Shown in pieces: positions 1-7,323 of a stretch of DNA of 64,000 nt; position 1 is the first letter of the stretch; every line of letters begins with the position of its first letter. Location of the stretch: positions 1 through 64,000 of the forward strand of contig NZ_CP114065.1 in assembly GCF_027627575.1 (NCBI RefSeq), in the 5' to 3' direction. The translations under genes were made by a program, and so were the position numbers. The notes under the pieces were generated by a model. It made no database searches. It was not told where the DNA came from and saw nothing but the letters and a program-made list of their open reading frames with translations. The DNA is from Kribbella sp. CA-293567 (GTDB lineage: Bacteria; Actinomycetota; Actinomycetes; Propionibacteriales; Kribbellaceae).

Positions 1-37
1 GGATCACGATCTGACCCGTTCCGTCGAGCGCTGCCAT
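1..37 (-). CDS. N-terminal stub of an unidentified gene (runs off the window)
   Basis: Only the first 12 codons are inside the window, reading MAALDGTGQIVI. The start is supported by a strong Shine-Dalgarno GGGAGG at about 44-49, six bases before the ATG. Too little is present to name a family. Confidence 0.5.
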   Translation of the reverse strand, partial: MAALDGTGQIVI

Positions 38-143
38 GTGATTCCTCCCGAAGACGTTGCCAAGTCCCAAGCCGGCAGCCACCATCCTGTACGCCGGTGG
101 CGGCCTCGCCATAGCTTCTCGCCTTGTGTCTTCTCCGTCTGTC

Positions 144-184
144 GCTCAGCCCACGCGTAGCGCGATCAGGAGACTGGGCTGAGC
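144..184. terminator. Hairpin with 10-bp perfect stem
   Basis: GCTCAGCCCA at 144-153 pairs with TGGGCTGAGC at 175-184 around a 21-nt loop; a few more pairs (TGTC/GACA) are possible outside. There is no long T-run. It looks like an intergenic terminator or structured element. The rest of 38-459 shows no convincing gene. Confidence 0.4.
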
Positions 185-459
185 GGCAGACAGGAAAGGC
201 GCACCCTGACGCCCGACCAAAGCGCCGGCCGAATCGGACCCGTCATCCCGAAGTCGTGAGGCCCGCGCCGGCTACAAAATCCATCTTGCGTCAATGCGCG
301 CTCGCCGCGCCGCCGGGGCGGGCCGTGGTTCGGCCGGCAGGTCGCATGGGCGCGGCGCGCCCTTGATTCTCAAGAGGTCAACTCGGCAGCGGACCAGGCG
401 CGCAACAGGTAGCGGTTCGCAGGAGCCGATCGCTGGACGAGTAACCCAAGAGGAACGCG

Positions 460-666
460 ATGGCTCATAGCGACATGCTTCGAGGCGACATTGCAAGACT
501 GCAGGCGAAGAAGGCCGCGTTTGCGGATGTCATAGCCAAGAACGAGAAGGCAGCTAGTGCTGTCGCCGGGGAACAGCTCACTCGGGGCCCGAGGTGGTTG
601 GCCGTTCCGGGTGGAAGACAGAGCGAGCGCGGGTGCAGGGACCAGCACGCCCGCTCCGTCGATTAG
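460..666 (+). pseudogene. 5' fragment of a coiled-coil protein gene, then unrelated sequence
   Basis: The start is well formed (AGAGGAA about 6 nt before ATG). The first ~35 residues (MAHSDMLRGDIARLQ... up to NEKAASAV) are charged and helical, and from memory resemble the N-terminus of actinobacterial coiled-coil proteins that often carry a TIR-type domain. After about residue 36 the reading becomes Arg/Gly-rich and non-protein-like until a stop at 68. I infer that only the gene's 5' end survives. Alternatively it is a short orphan ORF. The family assignment is recollection, not computed. Confidence 0.4.
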
Positions 667-989
667 GAGGCGGCATTCATAAGAAGCACCTTGCCGCCGA
701 TGTGGTGCTCTAGGTGGGTCTTCATCACCACCGGGTTGCCCAGCGCGGCGAGGTGGACGACGCTCGGCACGATGACGGTCTTCACGCCGTCGCTCCAGAC
801 GTTCTGGACCATGTCCCCGAACGCGGCCGGCGCCGTCGCCGGCTCTTCCACGAAGGTCATGAACAGGGTGAAGCCGCGGGCGGTTGCGAAGTTGGAGATG
901 GCTCTCCTCAGGGCTGGCAGCTCGGAGTCCGTAGTGAGCCGGTGCGCCCCGATGTAGGCGACTGCGAGCGGCTTGCACTCGGCAGTCAT
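663..989 (-). CDS. Small recombinase-like (resolvase N-domain-like) hypothetical protein
   Basis: 108 aa. The pattern AVAYIGAHRL near the N-terminus, then a helix, FTLFMTFVEE, a helix, and TVIVPSVVHLAAL resembles the alpha/beta fold of the serine-recombinase N-domain, but no catalytic Ser in the usual YxRxS context is visible. Similar ~110-aa proteins without catalytic residues are common in actinobacterial accessory DNA. There is no DNA-binding tail. Start chosen at the ATG (989); its ribosome site is weak. Role unknown; it may be a remnant or a regulator rather than an active recombinase. Confidence 0.55.
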   Translation of the reverse strand: MTAECKPLAVAYIGAHRLTTDSELPALRRAISNFATARGFTLFMTFVEEPATAPAAFGDMVQNVWSDGVKTVIVPSVVHLAALGNPVVMKTHLEHHIGGKVLLMNAAS

Positions 990-1028
990 GACTGCGCGTT
1001 CCGAGCCTGGTCGATCGAATGCTTATGG

Positions 1029-1238
1029 CTATTCACGGCAGCTGCTGGCCCGTGTTGGTGGGCTAGCGGATGCATCGCTCGGACGCAGTACTGGCCAGCC
1101 GCGGTCAGTAGATTCGATCGGCTGCTGATGGCGTGGCGCATCCAGCAGTTGCCGGATGGTGTGGATCGTTTCCTCGGCTGGGTATCCCTGATCCAGCACG
1201 CGCCGTACCTGGGTTAGGACCTCTTTGTCTTTGCTCAT
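1029..1238 (-). CDS. Small hypothetical protein
   Basis: 69 aa from the ATG at 1238, which has GGAGAG five to six bases upstream, a better start than the in-frame one 12 codons earlier. The first ~35 residues (MSKDKEVLTQVRRVLDQGYP...) look like a folded helical peptide; the C-terminal half is polar and Ser/Pro-rich. No family recognised. It lies in a region with a gene fragment and a recombinase-like gene, so it may be accessory. Confidence 0.4.
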   Translation of the reverse strand: MSKDKEVLTQVRRVLDQGYPAEETIHTIRQLLDAPRHQQPIESTDRGWPVLRPSDASASPPTRASSCRE

Positions 1239-1407
1239 CGTCTCTCCGCTGCCGCAGGTCTCCGGGATGAGCAAGACGCTAGGTACTGACTACAGAACGT
1301 GGAAGAAAGTTGCTCCAGATTTCTCCTGAATACATTGACTGTTTCTAGGTCAGGCGCCACTCTGGGTGAGCAACCTCAACCACCTCAGATGCGCAGGGGA
1401 GATCCGC

Positions 1408-1641
1408 ATGGACCAGCCGAAGCACCTTGAGCACCTCGCTACCGATCCGAACTCGGGTAAGGATGGCTGCCCGTCGTTCTATGCGACCGAGGACGGTCGA
1501 TACATCGTCCAGGGGTACAAACTGACCAGCGCCGATGCCCGCGCGCAGTTGGTCAACTTCCCGGAAGGTGAGGACGCGGTCATCATCACGAAGGGACTGG
1601 CAGATCTGATCGTTGCTCACTACAACGGCATGACGGCGTGA
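1408..1641 (+). CDS. Small protein of the DUF6879/XRE cassette
   Basis: 77 aa. The start at 1408 has AGGGGAG seven bases upstream; the longer reading from 1366 lacks one. The sequence has the compact DGCPSFYATEDGRYIVQGY pattern found in short proteins next to DUF6879 and DUF5753-XRE regulators in streptomycete-like genomes. Its stop overlaps the next gene's GTG start (GTGA), so the two are translationally coupled. Function unknown; the neighbours suggest a regulator-linked or toxin/antitoxin-like module, which is inference. Confidence 0.65.
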   Translation: MDQPKHLEHLATDPNSGKDGCPSFYATEDGRYIVQGYKLTSADARAQLVNFPEGEDAVIITKGLADLIVAHYNGMTA

Positions 1642-2207
1642 GTGAGTCGACCTTCGTCAAGCCTGGTCCTGAGTTCGTCCAGTTCGCTCGCAGCTACCAG
1701 CACACGGCGTACCGGCTCGAGGTGCGCGACCGCTACGCGGATCCAGGCGAGGCCGAACACGTACGCCGGTTCCTTGCCAGGGAGCAGCCGGATGACTCCT
1801 GGATGGAGGACTGGATGGGCCTCATCCTCCGGCGCACCCTCGAAGGTCAGCGCATCGGGCGGGTGAGAGTCGTGTCCGAGCCGTGGTCGGACTACACGCG
1901 TTTCGGCTTGAACCTGTCCCGGCTCAACGTCGCCGCCGGCGAAGACATCCGGTACCTGTCTCGTGATCGGGCAACCGAGCTCGGTCTTCCGCAGTACGAC
2001 TACTGGCTACTCGACTCACACAAGATGTGCGTCCTTCGCCATGACGACCATGATGTCCTACTCGGTGCCGACGTGATCCACGACCCTGCGGTCGTAGTCG
2101 AGCACGCGCACTACCGTGACATCGCCCGGCACTACGCCCTTCCGAGGGCGGAGTACCTCGGCGCGTACCACGACAAGTTCCTCAGCAAGCAAAACGTCAA
2201 CAAGTAA
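1638..2207 (+). CDS. DUF6879 family protein
   Basis: 189 aa. Matches the DUF6879 pattern: an N-terminal FxxFARSYQHTAYRLEVRD segment, a central Trp-rich stretch (DDSWMEDWMGLI), VRVVSEPWSDYTRFGL, then DYWLLDSHKMCVLRHD and a C-terminal YHDKFL. The GTG start overlaps the previous stop by four bases and an XRE regulator follows 10 nt later, so this is a three-gene operon. The family is typical of actinobacterial regulator loci and has no established biochemical role. Confidence 0.8.
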   Translation: MSESTFVKPGPEFVQFARSYQHTAYRLEVRDRYADPGEAEHVRRFLAREQPDDSWMEDWMGLILRRTLEGQRIGRVRVVSEPWSDYTRFGLNLSRLNVAAGEDIRYLSRDRATELGLPQYDYWLLDSHKMCVLRHDDHDVLLGADVIHDPAVVVEHAHYRDIARHYALPRAEYLGAYHDKFLSKQNVNK

Positions 2208-2217
2208 GCGAGCGTGG

Positions 2218-3066
2218 GTGTCCAGTTTCCAGCGAGCGCGCGAAGCGCTCGGCAACCGCCTTCGGGAGATGAGGCTGGACGCGCACCTCACCGGACGGGA
2301 GCTGGCGTCCGCCGCCGACTGGGTGCCATCGAAGGTGTCCAAGATCGAGGCCGGCCGGCAGACGCCATCCGATGCGGACCTCGAGATCTGGGCGCGGGCC
2401 TGTGATCGCGAGGCCGTGGTTGGCGAACTCGTCTCCTCGCTGCGTTCCCTTGAACAGCAGTACGTCGAGCACAGAAGGATGTTCCGTACCGGCCTGCCGG
2501 CTCGTCAGCGGTCGATCGGCGACATCGAAGCCAAGACCAAGCTCACCCGGAACTTCGAACCCTGCTTCGTACCGGGTTTGTTGCAGACCGCAGAGTACGC
2601 GCGCTACCGCTTCGCCGAAGGAGACCCTGGCGACAACGAGCGCGGAGCGCCCAAGAACGACGCCGAGGTCGACGAGGCGATCGCCGCCCGGATGAAGCGC
2701 CAACAGATCCTGCACCGCGGCGAGCAGAAGTTCCACTTCGTCATGACCGAGGCGGTACTGCGCTATCAGGTCTGCCCACCCGATGTGATGGCCGGACAGC
2801 TCGGCCACCTCATCTCCATGACCACGCTGCCAACCATCCGAGTCGGAGTCATCCCCTTCGGCGCCCCGATGACCGTTGCCCCTATCCACGGTTTCTACCT
2901 GTACGACAACACCCTCGTTCTGGTCGAACTGTTCACAGCCGTACTGAACGTCAGCCAGGCCGATGAGATCGGCGCGTACGAACGAGTCTTCAGCCACCTG
3001 GCAGACGCCGCGCTCTACGGAGCCGAGGCCAGAACACTACTGACTGGCTTGCTTGACCGGCATTAG
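2218..3066 (+). CDS. XRE-family regulator with DUF5753 domain
   Basis: 282 aa. An N-terminal helix-turn-helix (about residues 5-60: LGNRLREMRLDAHLTGRELA, then SKVSKIEAGRQTPSDADLE) is followed by a DUF5753 region beginning near FEPCFVPGLLQTAEYARY. This is the common Scr1-like actinobacterial architecture. The GTG at 2218 was chosen because it follows the DUF6879 stop by 10 nt; an upstream in-frame ATG would lie well inside that gene. Such regulators often pair with small DUF397 or DUF6879 partners; whether this is a toxin-antitoxin set is unproven. Confidence 0.85.
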   Translation: MSSFQRAREALGNRLREMRLDAHLTGRELASAADWVPSKVSKIEAGRQTPSDADLEIWARACDREAVVGELVSSLRSLEQQYVEHRRMFRTGLPARQRSIGDIEAKTKLTRNFEPCFVPGLLQTAEYARYRFAEGDPGDNERGAPKNDAEVDEAIAARMKRQQILHRGEQKFHFVMTEAVLRYQVCPPDVMAGQLGHLISMTTLPTIRVGVIPFGAPMTVAPIHGFYLYDNTLVLVELFTAVLNVSQADEIGAYERVFSHLADAALYGAEARTLLTGLLDRH

Positions 3067-3267
3067 CCCTGCACTAGGGCTCAAGCGCAGTTGCTCGGCT
3101 GGTGCGCACTAGGAGTCCGCGACTACGGCTTGCAGCGGGCGATCAGCCGATGCTGCGGATGGCGAGACGAGATGGGTTTGCGCCTCTGGAGTCGCATGCC
3201 GCGCCTGCGCAGGAACCCGGTTTGAGGTTTGCTCAGGATTCACTGGACGACGCATCCACAGGCCGTC

Positions 3268-3336
3268 GTTCAGCGGGCGCAGCACGCGCAGTTCAGCGGG
3301 CGCAGCACGCGCAGTTCAGCGGGCGCAGCACGCGTC
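3268..3336. repeat. Three tandem copies of a 23-nt unit
   Basis: Copies at 3268-3290, 3291-3313 and 3314-3336; the first two are identical and the third differs only in its last bases. The unit begins GTTCAGCGGGCGCAGCACGC. The surrounding stretch 3067-3427 contains no convincing gene. Perfect repeats imply recent slippage or a variable-number locus. Confidence 0.85.
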
Positions 3337-3427
3337 CCAGGGTGGGCGGGAGCGGCATGCGGAGCAGGCGACGGAGGAGCCGGCGAAGCCAGGCCGCGCG
3401 GGAGAAATACAGTCTCAGGAAACACAA

Positions 3428-3461
3428 AAGCCCAGGTCAACCACCTGATTGACTTGGGCTT
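3428..3461 (-). terminator. Terminator of the tRNA-Arg gene
   Basis: AAGCCCAAGTCAA on the minus strand pairs with TTGACCTGGGCTT around an 8-nt loop (one mismatch) and is followed by TTTTGTGTTT. It lies 8 nt beyond the 3' end of tRNA-Arg, in the right orientation for intrinsic termination. Confidence 0.8.
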
Positions 3462-3468
3462 AGTGCGG

Positions 3469-3541
3469 CGCGCTCGGAGGGATTCGAACCCCCAACCTTC
3501 TGATCCGTAGTCAGATGCTCTATCCGTTGAGCTACGAGCGC
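3469..3541 (-). tRNA. tRNA-Arg (anticodon ACG)
   Basis: Minus strand folds as a complete cloverleaf: 7-bp acceptor GCGCTCG/CGAGCGC, D-arm GCTCAACGGATAGAGC, anticodon loop CTACGGA giving ACG, T-arm GGGGG-TTCGAAT-CCCTC, discriminator G. No CCA is encoded. Reads CGN arginine codons. Confidence 0.95.
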
Positions 3542-3613
3542 CGGACAACGAAAGGTAACGATACACGCGGGACCGGGGTCCGGCGAAATCGGGGGTTGGG
3601 TGGGGGCGGGGAG

Positions 3614-4168
3614 TCAGTTCAGGAGGGTTTTGACGGAGCCGCCGGACTCGGTCAGTTTGGTGCCCAGGCCGGACAGGGCCTCGCCTACCGAGGCGAGAAT
3701 CCCGGAGAGGTCCTGGAGGTTTCCGGCCAGGCTCTCGATCTCGGAGGCGACGCCGGAGATGTTGCCGCTGCCGTCGTTGAGGCGCTTGGCGGCCGCGTCG
3801 CCGATGCCGGGGATCTTGTCGAGTTCGCCGGCCAGGCCGGAGAGCATGCCGGCGGCGTCCTGGAGCTTGTCCTTGGCCGAGTGCATCGTGGTGGCGCTGC
3901 CGGTCAGGGCCTTGCGAGCGCCGCCCTCGCCGTCGTCGCCGACCAGCGCGCCGGCGGCCTTGGCGGCCTGCTCGCCCGCGTCGGCCAGGCCGGAGCCGAT
4001 CGTCTTCATCAGGTCCGGCAGCCGGCCGATGAAGCCGAGCGCGTCGTCCGGGAGGTCCCGGACCAGCTTCAGCAGCTTCTCGAAGTCGTCGGAGTTCTCC
4101 ATCACGAACCCGACGGCCTTCTTCACGTCGCCGAGGTCACGTCCGCCCAGCAAATCCCCAAGATCCAT
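3614..4168 (-). CDS. Helical hypothetical protein
   Basis: 184 aa, starting MDLGDLLGGRDLGDVKKAV. Almost entirely amphipathic helix with regular Ala/Gly/Leu heptad spacing (for example SGVASEIESLAGNLQDLSGIL), Asp-rich, no signal peptide and no membrane segment. The pattern suggests a small coiled-coil or helical-bundle protein, perhaps structural or a secretion-system partner, but I recognise no family. It is transcribed away from tRNA-Arg and followed upstream by a cupin gene on the same strand. Confidence 0.7.
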   Translation of the reverse strand: MDLGDLLGGRDLGDVKKAVGFVMENSDDFEKLLKLVRDLPDDALGFIGRLPDLMKTIGSGLADAGEQAAKAAGALVGDDGEGGARKALTGSATTMHSAKDKLQDAAGMLSGLAGELDKIPGIGDAAAKRLNDGSGNISGVASEIESLAGNLQDLSGILASVGEALSGLGTKLTESGGSVKTLLN

Positions 4169-4202
4169 GCCCGGATGCTAATCGTCCGGGCAGCGAAACA
4201 GC

Positions 4203-4664
4203 TCAGAACTCGGCCGGTGTCGTCCGCTGCTCGGCGCGCAGCGTGTTCAGCAGCTCGGGCGTGATCTCGTCGCCTGCCGCAGCTGCCTCGGCGACCGCGC
4301 GAAAGTAGTTCTCGTACCCCGCCGGCGTGAACAAGGTGGTCAGCCGAGCCACCTCGCTGGTCGCGTTCCGGTAGCCGTGCGCCTGCCCACGCGGTACCGA
4401 CACCGATCCGCCCGCGCCAACCGTCAGTACGCCGTACGCCGTGTCGAATGTGACCTCGCCGGCCGTGACCAGGAAATACTCCTCATGTCCGTGATGGACG
4501 TGCGGCGCGGCGCCCAGTGCACCGGCGCCGAGCACGGAGTCGACGACCGATAGTGCTCCGCCGGTCTGCGTGCCGGAGATCCGCACGGTGAAGACGCCAA
4601 ACGGCAGGTTCAGTACTTCGCCGTCGCCGGGTGCGCCGACGACGATCTCCGGAAAGGCGGTCAT
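4203..4664 (-). CDS. Cupin-domain protein
   Basis: 153 aa from MTAFPEIVVG. A single cupin barrel: motif 1 reads HVHHGHEEYFLVTAGEVTF (metal-binding His cluster and Glu), motif 2 GGSVSVPRGQAHGYRN. The start at 4664 avoids a Pro-rich extension; a TATGCT box lies just upstream, so the message may be leaderless. Likely a small metal-dependent enzyme or sugar-binding protein; the substrate cannot be told. Confidence 0.8.
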   Translation of the reverse strand: MTAFPEIVVGAPGDGEVLNLPFGVFTVRISGTQTGGALSVVDSVLGAGALGAAPHVHHGHEEYFLVTAGEVTFDTAYGVLTVGAGGSVSVPRGQAHGYRNATSEVARLTTLFTPAGYENYFRAVAEAAAAGDEITPELLNTLRAEQRTTPAEF

Positions 4665-4759
4665 CGACGCAGCATAGGCAGGAACCGGCGGCGGCGGTAC
4701 GGCGTCGAAAGACACGGCTGGGGGGATCGGAATGTCGAACGGTATGGGAGAACGTCTGC

Positions 4760-5356
4760 GTGACTAAGGTCGCGACCATGGGTGGTCGGTTGGTGCGCGG
4801 TACTGCGATCGCCTGCGGGGTCGCCGCGGTGGCAGGGCTGGGGATCGGGTTCGCCGTCGGCCAACCGGTGCAGCCGGACGACGTTCGGTCGGCGCGGGTA
4901 CTGCCGGGCGATTTGTGTTCGCGGCTCGGGGACGTGTCGCCGTTGTTGCCGAAGGCCACCAACGCGAAGCTGGTGCAGAGCGGCCGGATCGAGGTGATGT
5001 GCGCCGTCTCCGTGCCCGAACGCGGTCGGTCGACCTTCTCGGCGGCCGAGCTGACGATCAAGATCAGGCCGTACGCCGGTCGCCGGGCGGGGCAGGGTCA
5101 GCCGCCGTTCACGCCGGACGAGATGGCGAAGCAGGCCTTCGACCGGCAGCCGTGGCTGGTGGTCGGCGGACGTGCTTATCCGACGAAGGTCGAGAAACGT
5201 GCTGAGGCTGGACGGTTGAACTCGCGAGTCTCGGTGCTCGTCCGTCGGGGTGATCTGACGGTGCAGGTGGACTATGCGGCGCATCCGGTCGAGCCGGCCG
5301 TGGCGCAGCAGGCCGCTCTGGTGATGGCTGATCGGGCTGTTTGGGAGAGCAAGTGA
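4760..5356 (+). CDS. Membrane-anchored hypothetical protein
   Basis: 198 aa from the GTG at 4760 (GGGAG about 10 nt upstream; an ATG six codons later is also possible). An N-terminal hydrophobic segment (TAIACGVAAVAGLGIGFAVG) anchors or exports it. The rest is a single domain with two Cys (DLCSRL and VMCAV) that could pair outside the cell, similar in layout to DUF3558-type actinobacterial exported proteins. Its stop overlaps the next gene's GTG start by four bases, so the two are probably co-translated. Confidence 0.7.
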   Translation: MTKVATMGGRLVRGTAIACGVAAVAGLGIGFAVGQPVQPDDVRSARVLPGDLCSRLGDVSPLLPKATNAKLVQSGRIEVMCAVSVPERGRSTFSAAELTIKIRPYAGRRAGQGQPPFTPDEMAKQAFDRQPWLVVGGRAYPTKVEKRAEAGRLNSRVSVLVRRGDLTVQVDYAAHPVEPAVAQQAALVMADRAVWESK

Positions 5357-6978
5357 ACAGCACGCCGGAGTTGCCGGGGTACGAGCTGGATCAGCGGTTG
5401 CTGGAGCATCCGTTGGCGGAGGTTTGGCGGGGGCGGTCGTTCACTGGCATGGAGGTTGTTGCTCTTGTCTTGAGTGAGGCCGGGGCGGCTGATCCGGAGG
5501 TGCGGGAGCGGCTGGGGCGGGCCAGCCGGACTGCTGCGTTGGAGCCGGGGCGGGAGCAGACGCCGTTGTGGGCTGCCAATCTCACTGCTGCTCGGCCGTA
5601 CGCAGTGACGCAGTTGGTGCCGGGGCAGTCTGGGGCGGAGCGGCTGCTGGATCCGCTGGATGGGTTGCTGGGGAACGACGAGGAGTCGCTCGGGTCGGTG
5701 CGGGCGCAGTTGGCGCAGTATGGGGCGCTGCCGGTGCCGGGTGGGGTGGCTGGTGGAGGCCTCGGTGGGGTTGGGGAATCGCTTGACCCGTCGCGGTTGG
5801 ACGGCGGCGGAGGCGGGGCGGCGGGGCTGGATAGTGGAGGTCGGTGGAGGGCTGGGGTTGTTGGGGTTGGGGAATCGCTTGACCCGTCGCGGTTCGATGG
5901 CGGCGAGGGCGGGGCGGCGGGGCTTTCGGGTGCAGGTTCGCGAGGGGTGGGGGCAGGCGCTCGCGCAGGCGAACTGGCGGCGGGTGCAGGCGGGTCGGTC
6001 GCGGCAGGCGCAGGCGGGCGAGCAACTGGCGAGCCGGCGGCGGGTGTAGGCGGGACGGCACGCGCAGGCGGGCAGGTAGCTGACGCGCAGACAGCGGGCG
6101 CAGGCGGGCAGGTGGCTGGCGGGCAGGTAGCTGGCACGCAGGTAGCTGGCACGCAGGTGGCTGGCGGGCGGGTAGCTGGCGCGCGGACCGCAGGCGCAGG
6201 TGGGCAGGTAGCTGGCGCGCAGACCGCAGGCGCAGGCGGCCAGACGGCGGGCGCAAGGAGCGCAGCGAGCACGAGCGCCGGCTGGGCGACTCGGCGGTGG
6301 CGGGTTGTCGCGGCGGCAGTGGCGACGTTGGTCGTCTTCTGTGTCCTGTACTCCGTCGGCGCCGCGCTGGCTGGGGTGGTCAAGGAGGAGCGGGCTGTCG
6401 CAGTCCCAGTGGTTGTGGTTAAGCCGGAACCGTTGCCGTCGCCTGTGTTGTTGCCGGGCATCGTGAAGCCGCAGGCGGCGCCGTACGTTCCGGCGGAGCC
6501 GGGGCGGGCGACTGGGCTGGTGGGGGTCACCTACCAGTTCGATGACGACGTGCAGCAGGTGGTGGGGCTCGGGTTGCCGTTCGTGTTCGGTTGGCCTCGG
6601 CCGCCGACGACGGCCGACCTCGGGGTGTCCGCCAACACGCTCTACCGGCGGGTGACGGCGGAGACGGTCTCCGGTGCGGTGACGCTGGACGCCAAGCTCG
6701 CACTGCGTCCGTGCGCGAGCCTGGCCGCCTGCTTGGCCGACCGGCAGGCCTTCGACCAGGAATGGACCAGCGTTCTCGAGGCGCCCGTCCCGGCCGTCGC
6801 CAAGGACGCCAGTACCTGGTTGACGGTCAGCGACCGTACGCCGTACACGCTGACGATGACGCACGCGTTCACCAGCAACGGGCGGTCCTGGCTGATCGGG
6901 GTCTCCGTCATCGCGGTGCCGGGCGAGGAGCCTGCCGCCCAGCGCGTGCTCAACGACATCTGGCGCCAGACCCGGTAG
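5353..6978 (+). CDS. Membrane protein with kinase-like N-terminus and Ala/Gly repeat region
   Basis: 541 aa. Residues ~5-80 (ELPGYELDQRLLEHPLAEVW, then VVALVLSE and PYAVTQLVPG) resemble the start of an actinobacterial Ser/Thr kinase N-lobe, but no HRD or DFG motif follows. Residues ~115-310 are low-complexity Ala/Gly/Thr/Val made by tandem DNA repeats, including a GVGESLDPSR unit present twice. One membrane helix (RWRVVAAAVATLVVFCVLYS, ~315-340) precedes an external C-terminal domain with two Cys (LRPCASLAACLA). GTGA overlap with the preceding gene. I infer a degenerate kinase-like sensor or stress protein. Confidence 0.7.
   Translation: MNSTPELPGYELDQRLLEHPLAEVWRGRSFTGMEVVALVLSEAGAADPEVRERLGRASRTAALEPGREQTPLWAANLTAARPYAVTQLVPGQSGAERLLDPLDGLLGNDEESLGSVRAQLAQYGALPVPGGVAGGGLGGVGESLDPSRLDGGGGGAAGLDSGGRWRAGVVGVGESLDPSRFDGGEGGAAGLSGAGSRGVGAGARAGELAAGAGGSVAAGAGGRATGEPAAGVGGTARAGGQVADAQTAGAGGQVAGGQVAGTQVAGTQVAGGRVAGARTAGAGGQVAGAQTAGAGGQTAGARSAASTSAGWATRRWRVVAAAVATLVVFCVLYSVGAALAGVVKEERAVAVPVVVVKPEPLPSPVLLPGIVKPQAAPYVPAEPGRATGLVGVTYQFDDDVQQVVGLGLPFVFGWPRPPTTADLGVSANTLYRRVTAETVSGAVTLDAKLALRPCASLAACLADRQAFDQEWTSVLEAPVPAVAKDASTWLTVSDRTPYTLTMTHAFTSNGRSWLIGVSVIAVPGEEPAAQRVLNDIWRQTR
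5766..6260 (+). repeat. Degenerate tandem repeats inside the kinase-like membrane gene
   Basis: A ~50-nt unit encoding GVGESLDPSR(L/F)DGG occurs at about 5766 and again at about 5866. From about 5990 to 6250 short units encoding AGGQVAGAQTAGA-like peptides recur in frame with small changes. All repeats are multiples of three, so copy number could vary without a frameshift. Confidence 0.75.
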
Positions 6979-7027
6979 GACGAACCCACAGCCAACAGAT
7001 CCACCGCAACAGACCACCTGAGACCGC

Positions 7028-7064
7028 AAATCGGCCGCGCGACCATCGCGCGGCCGATTATTTG
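7028..7064 (+). terminator. Rho-independent terminator after the kinase-like gene
   Basis: AATCGGCCGCGCGA at 7029-7042 pairs perfectly with TCGCGCGGCCGATT at 7046-7059, followed by ATTTGT. It lies 50 nt after the stop at 6978. Confidence 0.85.
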
Positions 7065-7164
7065 TGCCGGGAAAGCCCTTGTCGGCGAAATTCTGTGACC
7101 GTCCTCACGTCTGGGCGGTTCTCAACACCCGGCCAGGTCGCGTACCGTTAGTACCACTTGCACA

Positions 7165-7194
7165 CTGGTATATGCCCACTGGGCGAACTGGTAT
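7165..7194. promoter_or_regulatory. Repeated CTGGTAT boxes around a palindrome upstream of pckG
   Basis: CTGGTAT occurs at 7165-7171 and 7188-7194, 23 nt apart, with the palindrome GCCCACTGGGC (7174-7184) between them, about 130 nt before the PEP carboxykinase start. Spacing near two helical turns suggests a regulator site. The regulator is unknown; the rest of 7065-7323 shows nothing else definite. Confidence 0.4.
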
Positions 7195-7323
7195 GCGACA
7201 GATCACACCGCCAGCCAGCTGAATCGAACCGCCGGAGACCCCGGCGGCCGACGTCGTACCTCCTCAGCGTCGAGGGACGGGACCGTACGCCGGGACGATC
7301 GCGAGCGAGAGGGAATGCCGCCG

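Noticed and set aside
663..989. Active site-specific recombinase
   Set aside because: No visible catalytic Ser motif or DNA-binding C-terminal domain.
3268..3336. Possible CRISPR array
   Set aside because: Copies are directly adjacent with no spacers, and no cas genes are present.
3102..3510. Two short plus-strand frames through the 23-nt repeats
   Set aside because: No ribosome site, Arg/Ala-rich translation, and one runs into the tRNA-Arg gene.
5272..7029. 585-codon minus-strand frame rich in Pro/Arg/Cys repeats
   Set aside because: Antisense of the Ala/Gly repeat gene; the plus frame has coupling, a ribosome site, a membrane helix and a terminator.
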